DNA from: Micromonospora trifolii
GTDB lineage: Bacteria > Actinomycetota > Actinomycetes > Mycobacteriales > Micromonosporaceae
Direction: 5' to 3'
DNA: 64,000 nucleotides
Assembly: GCF_022229005.1 (NCBI RefSeq)
Contig: NZ_JAKKFD010000044.1
Span: forward strand, 124,001-188,000
Below the pieces are notes generated by a model. It made no database searches. It was not told the DNA's origin and worked only from the letters and a program-made list of their open reading frames with translations. Shown piece by piece: positions 58,195-64,000 of this stretch (the stretch's first letter is position 1; every line of letters starts with the position of its first letter). A program made the translations under genes and the position numbers.

Positions 58195-58320
58195 CGAGGT
58201 GTTTCGAGCCTGGCTTGCGGCGGTCGACCGGCCTCGGAGCGGTTTTTTTGGGGCGCCCCTGACGGCCCGGATGTGGTTTCCGTCGATCACCGCCCGGGAC
58301 ATGTCGAGTTGGTCGGCGGC
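58195..58320 (-). pseudogene. IS5-family transposase remnant
   Basis: One frame reads MSRAVIDGNHIRAVRGAPKK and, after a run of seven A (58243-58249 on the minus strand), the next frame reads RPVDRRKPGSKH. Joined, they give V-I-D-G-x-H-I-R-A, P-x-x-P-V-D-R-x-x-P-G-S-K-H, the catalytic-Asp segment of IS5-type DDE transposases. Nothing else of the gene remains. The rest of 57909-58194 holds no gene that I can support. Confidence 0.75.
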
Positions 58321-58381
58321 TCAAGGACAGCTGAGTACGCGCACGGATGCGCCGCAACAAACTCGATGATTCTCTGGCCTC

Positions 58382-58879
58382 ATGCCACGACACATCGGCA
58401 CCCCTCGCCGGCCATTCACCTCGGCTTGCCACGGGGCGACAAGCATCAGTGGACTACTGCCCTGCCTTGTTGTGCTGTCATCCGCGGGATGCGGCAACTC
58501 GCACAACGTTGCCGAGGACCAGGTGATGGAGCGGGCTGAGCAGGTCGCCCACGAGACCGGGCAACGGGCGACCGACTCGCACAACCTGGAGGGCTGGGCG
58601 AGCAACCAGGCGGTGCTCAACCGACTCGTCTCCCAGACTGAGGGCGAGCGGCTCGCCTCTGTGGTCCACAACCCTGACGAGGATGGGGTGGGTCTGCTGG
58701 CAACGGTCGAGGTCGTGATGGCGGGCCAGGCAGCTGAGCACTGGTTGGGTGGGGAGGAGGTGAACTACAACATCTGCGTGCGCTTCGAGGTCCACAGGGA
58801 AACCACCGGACCTCGCGAGATCACGCCGGAGGCCTTCAACTGCCCGCGCGATGTCCCAGCCACCCGGGCATCCTGGTGA
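58382..58879 (+). CDS. Putative lipoprotein
   Basis: A 165-residue frame. A hydrophobic segment ending LPCLVVLSSAGCGNSH gives a lipobox with Cys near residue 37; the signal is unusually long from the ATG at 58382, so the true start may be further in. The mature domain (VAEDQVMERAEQVAHETGQR; VGLLATVEVVMAGQAAEHWL; VNYNICVRFEVHRETTGPRE) resembles actinomycete surface lipoproteins of unknown role. Confidence 0.7.
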   Translation: MPRHIGTPRRPFTSACHGATSISGLLPCLVVLSSAGCGNSHNVAEDQVMERAEQVAHETGQRATDSHNLEGWASNQAVLNRLVSQTEGERLASVVHNPDEDGVGLLATVEVVMAGQAAEHWLGGEEVNYNICVRFEVHRETTGPREITPEAFNCPRDVPATRASW

Positions 58880-59243
58880 CGTCGACGGCGACCGGTGTCC
58901 GCGTCCGGCCATTCAGGTGACGTCCGGGTGGCTGTCGAGGTGGTTGGCGCCGGCACAGCAGCTCAAAGCCCTCGTCTCTGTCCGGCGTCGGTGAGCACTT
59001 CGGTCGCGGTGACCTCTTCGCCAACCTGCACCCCAATCTGCTCCCAGTTGCAAGGCCAGGTCAACTACGCTATGTGACGACGTGACGTTACGGGCATCGA
59101 TGGCGTGCTCCGCATCATTGCCGGTTCTGTACGGTCGTGCGGTCTGCTGATCGGCTGACCGCTGGCACAGCTGTTGGGCGGTTGGCGGCGTTAAGCTCCG
59201 TCCGTGCCGCAGCCGACGCGGCTCCCTTCAACGAGGAGACGCC
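58880..59243. other. Intergenic region, no gene supported
   Basis: This 364-base stretch has short shadow frames only. The promoter of the Mth938-like gene should lie near its right end. No hairpin or RNA feature stands out. Confidence 0.4.
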
Positions 59244-59624
59244 GTGTCCAGCGAAACAACTCGTTCGCCGCTCGTCCTGTCGATCTCGTGGGGTCGGATG
59301 GACGTTGAGGAAATTGGGGTTGGCAAAGACTTCAAGCTCTACCCCGGCGGTGGCCGCCCGTGGGACTGGTCCGAGACCGGTACCCGCCACAGCCCCGGCA
59401 TCCAGCCGGAGGATGTCCAAGAACTTCTATCTCATGGTGCTACGACCATCGTCCTGTCGCGTGGCATGGAACTGCAACTGCAGGTCGACCCGCGTACCCT
59501 TGGGCTGCTCGAGGAGCGCGGGGTGACCGTCCACGTGGCCCAGACCACCGAGGCAGTCCAGATTTACAACGACCTCGCCGCCGGTGGCACCGCCGTCGCA
59601 GGGCTGTTCCACTCGACCTGCTAG
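59244..59624 (+). CDS. Mth938-like (DUF498) protein
   Basis: A 126-residue protein from a GTG at 59244 (ACGAGGAGACGCC upstream). SWGRMDVEEIGVGKDFKLYP and GRPWDWSETGTRHSPGIQPE, then LSHGATTIVLSRGMELQLQV, match the Mth938/DUF498 fold found in bacteria, archaea and as a subunit-like factor in eukaryotic mitochondria. Function in bacteria is unknown. The gene stands alone. Confidence 0.88.
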   Translation: MSSETTRSPLVLSISWGRMDVEEIGVGKDFKLYPGGGRPWDWSETGTRHSPGIQPEDVQELLSHGATTIVLSRGMELQLQVDPRTLGLLEERGVTVHVAQTTEAVQIYNDLAAGGTAVAGLFHSTC

Positions 59625-59827
59625 ACGACATCCTGAGGGGCCGCTCACCCAATCTTCCGGTCACGTTCGTCTCCGGATCTGCCGTCGAGCGGGCGCGCGA
59701 GCCGCGTCACCGGAGTCACGCTCCGTAGCGAAGCCTTCGAGGTTGCCTGGCCCCGATACGGCACGATGGCGGTCATGGCTCGGCGGTTGAGCCGAAGACC
59801 TGCAACGGGCTACCCGCAGGAGGCACG

Positions 59828-59998
59828 GTGACTCAACGCTCGGGGCCACAGCGAGGCCACTGCCCAGTCTGTAAACGAATCGTCGCCCTCACCACCGACG
59901 GGAAGGTCCCGCGGCACAACGGCACCATCCGTGCCTACGCCCCGCCTGAGGACTGCCCAGGCGGGGGACAGCGAGCGGAAGCCGCGGGTCCTGAGTGA
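59828..59998 (+). CDS. Small Cys-containing protein
   Basis: A 56-residue frame from a GTG with AGGAGG five bases upstream. It contains GHCPVCKRIVALTTDGKVPR and EDCPGGGQRAEAAGPE: one C-x-x-C plus a third Cys and His residues, a plausible zinc-ribbon-like mini-domain seen in small actinomycete and phage proteins. It is too short for common gene-size limits, but the start site is excellent. Confidence 0.65.
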   Translation: MTQRSGPQRGHCPVCKRIVALTTDGKVPRHNGTIRAYAPPEDCPGGGQRAEAAGPE

Positions 59999-60114
59999 TA
60001 GCGAGGCCGTGCCGGCTGTGGCTGGTCGTGTTCCGCCCATCCCACGCGACGCCAGAAGCCGTCCGACGCCAACCCGTCCGGTAAGACGATCCGTAACCGG
60101 ACACGGTGTGCGGG

Positions 60115-61023
60115 TCACGACGCAGCTCGGAGGGTATCGAGCCGGCGCAGGTCGTCGTCGGGCAGGCGTAGGTCGGCCGCGGCGACGTTGGAACGCAGGT
60201 GGCGGACGCTGGTGGTCCCCGGGATCGGGATGACCGGCACACCGTGTACCTGCTGCCGGTGGTGCACCCAGGCCAGTGCGACCTGCCCACTCGTAGTGTC
60301 GTGTCTACTGGCGATCTCGCCCAGCGCGGCGCGTAGGCCGCTCGCTATCTGCTCGTCGGCTGTGCTCGGAGGCTGGTGGAGGAGTCCATGACCGTTTGGG
60401 GAGTGGGCGACGACGGCCACTCCGAGATCGGCCACGGTAGGCAGCAGCTCCTGCTCGATGTCGCTCTGCACCAGTGACCACTGCTCCTGGAGCGCCGCGA
60501 TCGGGTGAACGGCGTGTGCGCGGCGTAGGTCGTCCGCCGTCACGTTGGACAGGCCAAGGGCGCGTATCTTCCCCTGGTTGACCAGTTCGGCCATGGCTTC
60601 GACGGTTTCCTCGATCGGGACCCTTTCACTGCGATGGTGCAGGTAGTAGAGGTCGATCACGTCGACACCGAGCCGTCGCAGGCTCGCCTCGCTCGCCTGC
60701 CGCACGTACGCCCGGTCAGCCCGTACATCGAAGCCGCCGGCGAGCTCACCTCGCCATACCAACCCGAACTTGCTGGCCAGCAGCACCTCATCACGGCGCC
60801 CTCGGATTGCCCGGCCGACCAGCTCTTCATTCTGGTAGGCATCTGCGGTGTCCACCATCGTGACGCCCGCATCAAGGGCGGCGTGGACCACCGCCACCGG
60901 GTCACGGTCGGTGCCGTCGCCGGTTCCATCGCGCAACCTCATCGCGCCGAATCCCTGACGGCCGAAGGTATCGCGACCCATGGATAAACGCGTTCCCATC
61001 TCGGCACTTGGCATGACCCACAC
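60115..61023 (-). CDS. Aldo/keto reductase
   Basis: A 302-residue TIM-barrel reductase. The catalytic tetrad can be traced: Asp in VTMVDTADAYQNEELVG (with the Tyr), Lys in VLLASKFGLVWRG and His in VIDLYYLHHRSERVPIEETV. The C-terminal NADPH segment is VPVIPIPGTTSVRHLRSNVA. It belongs to the AKR11/YakC-like branch that reduces small aldehydes and ketones. Two ATGs, at 61014 and 60996, are alternative starts to the GTG/ATG at 61023. It is a single gene. Confidence 0.93.
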   Translation of the reverse strand: MWVMPSAEMGTRLSMGRDTFGRQGFGAMRLRDGTGDGTDRDPVAVVHAALDAGVTMVDTADAYQNEELVGRAIRGRRDEVLLASKFGLVWRGELAGGFDVRADRAYVRQASEASLRRLGVDVIDLYYLHHRSERVPIEETVEAMAELVNQGKIRALGLSNVTADDLRRAHAVHPIAALQEQWSLVQSDIEQELLPTVADLGVAVVAHSPNGHGLLHQPPSTADEQIASGLRAALGEIASRHDTTSGQVALAWVHHRQQVHGVPVIPIPGTTSVRHLRSNVAAADLRLPDDDLRRLDTLRAAS

Positions 61024-61572
61024 CCTAAAACCTCAACCGCAATTGAGGTCCAGTCCGTTAGCGGTGCCCAGTCTGCGCCATCGGGACCGAGCAACCTCAT
61101 ACGGGACGCCACAGCTCAGATGGCCTCTGCACGGCAGGACCCGTCCGGTGAGCATTCCCGCACAGGGCCGCCATCCGGGACCCCTACGCTCGTTGACGGC
61201 CAGGGGTGCCGACCGTTCGCGTGGCGTGAGGGTCGACGTCCAGCCTCGACGACATGCCTCGGGCCGACGCGCCACCAGGTCGAGTGACATCGGTTCCATC
61301 AAGGCCAGTGCATCGACATGCAGGACAGTGATCGCACGCTCATCGGCAGATCCGTGCGTCCACACCCGATGGCCTACTGCGTTAGTTCGCTGGAGCCTGT
61401 CGCAGGTCAACTGGGGAAAATCTGTCCCGCAGCTCCTGTCGCACGACAACTGCCCTTCGTCGACTGATGTACGACAGGGCGTCCGCCGACTGATCTGCGA
61501 AACCCAGCGCGCTGATCGGGGCAGATCCGGTTACTCGGCGACGACTTGGAGGATCCAGGGCAGCATGGGCCC
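61024..61572. other. Intergenic region, no gene supported
   Basis: This 549-base stretch has shadow frames on both strands. One minus-strand frame (LSYISRRRAVVVRQELRDRF) is somewhat protein-like but ends quickly. No repeat or RNA gene was recognised. The promoter for the gene at 61573 is presumably at its right end. Confidence 0.4.
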
Positions 61573-61992
61573 ATGGCCGAGCGCGTGAACCCCACCGGGC
61601 CGATCGAGCAGCCCGGTCAGTGGCTGCTACCGGTCGGCAGCGGCGTCGTGACACAGCTGCGGATCGACTTTGCCTTCACGCTCATAGTTGAGGCGTGGAT
61701 CGAGATCCGCATCGAAACCGAGTTCTCCTACGGCGCACCCGGCGCCGAAAGCCGGTTCGACCCCTCGACGTCAACGGGTCTGGCACCGTTGCTCGACCGG
61801 CACCAAGCGCAGATCACGGCCGCCGAGATCCGCAAGGACGGCCGGTTGACTCTGACCTTCGCCGACGACGCAGTCCTCGTCGTCGAGCCGGACGATCAGT
61901 ACGAGGCGTTCACAGTCACGAGTATGCCGCCGCCGGGATTGCGGGGATTCGGCTTCGTCGCTGTTCCCGGCGGCGGCCTCGCACACTGGTAG
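61573..61992 (+). CDS. DUF6188-like protein
   Basis: A 139-residue protein from the ATG at 61573. WLLPVGSGVVTQLRIDFAFT, IEAWIEIRIETEFSYGAPGA-like strands and ADDAVLVVEPDDQYEAFTVT, then GFGFVAVPGGGLAHW, are typical of a small beta-rich actinobacterial family (DUF6188) found near polymorphic-toxin and immunity loci. No toxin lies beside it here. It stands alone. Confidence 0.75.
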   Translation: MAERVNPTGPIEQPGQWLLPVGSGVVTQLRIDFAFTLIVEAWIEIRIETEFSYGAPGAESRFDPSTSTGLAPLLDRHQAQITAAEIRKDGRLTLTFADDAVLVVEPDDQYEAFTVTSMPPPGLRGFGFVAVPGGGLAHW

Positions 61993-62142
61993 CCGAAACA
62001 TACACAGTGATGCACACGCCTTCACGACCAGCGGCAGGTCCATGCGCCCGATCTTGACAATGGCCCGTTACTCCCCCCAACGCCGCCGTTGGACTGAACA
62101 GCGCCGTTCGGGCAGACGGGCCCCTCCGTAACATGTTCGGCC

Positions 62143-62589
62143 ATGCACCGCATCGTCATCCGGCCACGCGTCCAGATTCCGGTCCTAGTTGTGATCTTCG
62201 CGGTATGGACCCTGCTGGGCGTCACGTACTTCACCTCCGGTGACGTACTGGCCGAGCGCGACTGGTTTGGCATCGGGCTGGGATGCCTGCTCGTCACGAG
62301 CGGCATGGCCGGGATCTGGCGTGCCCTTCGACTCGGCGTGGTAATCGGCGGCGAGGGTGTCCGTGTCCGCGGCTTCGACAGCCGTGACCAGGTCACAGCG
62401 TGGAACGCGATCCAGTCGGTCGACTGCGTGCAGATCGACGTACGGGGAGGCTTGCCGCTCTATGCTCCCGTCCTCCGTCTCGGCGACAACGCCATGCCGC
62501 TGTCGGCGCTCGGCTCATACTCACGGCAGGACGCCGAGCGCAAGGTCGAGCAGCTGCGGAGCCTCAAGGCCAGCGCCGCGCGATCCTGA
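62143..62589 (+). CDS. Membrane protein with bacterial PH domain
   Basis: A 148-residue protein. Two membrane spans (residues 10-31 and 45-63: VQIPVLVVIFAVWTLLGVTY; WFGIGLGCLLVTSGMAGIWR) precede a short PH-like domain (LGVVIGGEGVRVRGFDSRDQ; VTAWNAIQSVDCVQIDVRGG). This bPH_6-type arrangement is common in actinomycetes. It probably sits at the cytoplasmic face of the membrane; its role is not known. Confidence 0.85.
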   Translation: MHRIVIRPRVQIPVLVVIFAVWTLLGVTYFTSGDVLAERDWFGIGLGCLLVTSGMAGIWRALRLGVVIGGEGVRVRGFDSRDQVTAWNAIQSVDCVQIDVRGGLPLYAPVLRLGDNAMPLSALGSYSRQDAERKVEQLRSLKASAARS

Positions 62590-62723
62590 CCGAGACGCAG
62601 AGGCGGGCGCCCGACCAGCGGCATGAGCGAGCACCTTCACACGGTCCCATGCGTACAGCCGGAAACGCGTTTCTCCGATCGGCGCTCGCTGCGTAGGATT
62701 TCGGCGATCAAGGAGGACGAACG

Positions 62724-64000
62724 GTGGGCGATTTCCAGCAGTTCGTGACGGACGTGACTTCGCGTCTGTCCACGATGTCCACGGGTGAGTTGTACGCCGT
62801 CGGCGACGGTCTCGACCGTGATTCACTCTGGCTCACCTTTCTCGAATCCTTCCCCGCCGGCACCAATCTGCGGTTCCGTGAGCGATCCGAGTACGACTGC
62901 TCGACCTGCCGCGGTTTCATCAAGCACTTCGGCAACGTCGTCGAGATCCACGACGGGAAGGTCCGTACCGTCTGGTCCGGGGTGTCGGCATCCGACCCGG
63001 TCTTCTCCGTCGTCGCCGCCGCTCTGGACGAGTTCGTTCTTTCGCTGCCGTTGTCCACCATCTTCCGGTCCAGTCAGGCGCAGTACGGGACGAAGACCAC
63101 CCGAACGCTGCGCGACGGCCAGGTCGAGGTGTGGCACCACCTGCACGGCCGGGTGGAAGAGCGGCATCGCATCGACGACGTCGGCGCGGCACAGGGCAAC
63201 TTCGACGCCGCTGTGCAGGTCTTCCAGCGTGGCCTGGCCGAGCTGACCCGGCACGCTCTGGACACCGTCGTCGGCCTCATCGACGACAACGCCCTCTACC
63301 GGGGCGCGGAGCATCGCCGGGCGGTGACCGAGTTCCGCTCGCTGCAGAATTTGTGGACCCAGGCGCCCGACCGGCGTGCCTTCGTCTTCGCCAACGCCAT
63401 GAACCCGGTGGCCCGGTTGCGCAACACGGTGATCGGCACCCTCGTCCAGGATCTCTCCGCGGGCGTCGACCTGGAGCAGGCGGTCCGGTCGTTCGAGGCT
63501 AAGGTGGCGCCGCAGAATTACCAGCGCCCCACGGCGTTGATCACGCCGGGCATGGTCAAGGCCGCCATGAGGACCATTGCCGAGCTGGGCATCGAGGAGT
63601 CGTTGCAGCGACGGTTCGCCCGGTTGTCCGACGTGTCGGTCACCAACGTGCTGTGGGTCGACAACGACGCCCAGGCACGGATGAAGGACGGCATCGAAGG
63701 GCTGCTCATGCAGGCGGCCACCACCCGGTCGTCAGGTGCGCTCCTTCGCGACGCCAAGCCGGAGGAGACTCCCGTGGTCTCCTTCATGAAGGACATCCTG
63801 CCCGGCGCCGCCACCATCGACCTGTGGGTCGCCAACACCTACGAGCCGCACCTCGTCAGCCTCACCACCGGCCGGCGCGCGGCTGCTCCGCGGTTGTTCA
63901 AGTGGGACAACGATTTCGGCTGGTCGTACGGCGGCAACGTCACCGACTCGATCAGGGAGAAGGTCAAGCGGGCCGGCGGCAACGTCACCGGCAAGCTGCG
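62724..64000 (+). CDS. Large uncharacterised protein, partial at right edge
   Basis: At least 425 residues, open to the window end, from a GTG with AGGAGG seven bases upstream. A C-x-x-C (EYDCSTCRGFIKHFGNVVEI) lies near residue 56, followed by a mostly helical region (TRTLRDGQVEVWHHLHGRVE; RSLQNLWTQAPDRRAFVFAN). The last visible part (AATIDLWVANTYEPHLVSLT; FKWDNDFGWSYGGNVTDSIR) leads into GGNVTGKL, a stretch that in relatives I recall precedes a YfaP/DUF2135-like beta domain. I have no name for the family. The missing C-terminus should decide its nature. Confidence 0.75.
   Translation, partial: MGDFQQFVTDVTSRLSTMSTGELYAVGDGLDRDSLWLTFLESFPAGTNLRFRERSEYDCSTCRGFIKHFGNVVEIHDGKVRTVWSGVSASDPVFSVVAAALDEFVLSLPLSTIFRSSQAQYGTKTTRTLRDGQVEVWHHLHGRVEERHRIDDVGAAQGNFDAAVQVFQRGLAELTRHALDTVVGLIDDNALYRGAEHRRAVTEFRSLQNLWTQAPDRRAFVFANAMNPVARLRNTVIGTLVQDLSAGVDLEQAVRSFEAKVAPQNYQRPTALITPGMVKAAMRTIAELGIEESLQRRFARLSDVSVTNVLWVDNDAQARMKDGIEGLLMQAATTRSSGALLRDAKPEETPVVSFMKDILPGAATIDLWVANTYEPHLVSLTTGRRAAAPRLFKWDNDFGWSYGGNVTDSIREKVKRAGGNVTGKL

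Noticed and set aside
58195..58320. A live IS5 transposase with programmed frameshift
   Set aside because: Only about 40 codons of the transposase remain, so it cannot be functional.

Overview
The window is GC-rich DNA from a filamentous actinomycete. Micromonosporaceae is the best guess, from the density of AfsR-, LuxR-, TetR-, AraC- and MocR-type regulators, secreted polysaccharide-degrading enzymes, a P450/ferredoxin pair and mostly CCA-less tRNA genes; this is inference, since no rRNA or housekeeping marker other than zwf and cspA is present. Most of it is accessory or soil-lifestyle chromosome, with several small scars of mobile DNA.

Region by region: 0-3.5 kb holds a serine-recombinase relic, a leftward three-gene operon whose first two proteins each carry a RHIM-like Q-V-G-x-G motif and whose third is a membrane protein (a candidate amyloid-signalling defence module), and a frameshifted IS5-type transposase with a 21-bp inverted repeat. 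3.6-23 kb is a regulator/oxidoreductase region: TetR with a double palindromic operator and a SnoaL-like partner, two giant STAND ATPase regulators, MocR facing a berberine-bridge-type flavoprotein, two AraC regulators, an SDR, an F420-type reductase, and PadR with a membrane protein. 23.5-27 kb has a secreted lectin-fold protein divergent from a GH44 cellulase with a CebR-like operator.

27.56-32.03 kb is the most striking part: a leftward array of 34 tRNA genes plus one degenerate Phe-like gene and two truncated 3' halves. Together they cover all 20 amino acids with no repeated anticodon except CAT, where one copy looks like an initiator and the other like an elongator. Two HNH endonuclease genes are embedded in it. 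Eleven genes encode CCA and 24 do not, so the array looks like a mosaic. Several tRNAs have unusual bodies.

32-48.7 kb carries a P450 with an overlapping ferredoxin, a SigE-type sigma factor with a membrane partner and a lipoprotein sharing one domain, cspA with a structured leader, a PRTase-like protein, two gene fragments, a methyltransferase, a 1058-residue glycosidase-like membrane protein and a heparinase-like secreted lyase. 48.9-64 kb has an IS200/IS605-type hairpin between two truncated genes, a NarL-type two-component system, DUF418, a tandem pair of RlaP-type nucleotidyltransferases, zwf, an IS5 relic, lipoproteins, an aldo/keto reductase and a large uncharacterised protein running off the right edge.
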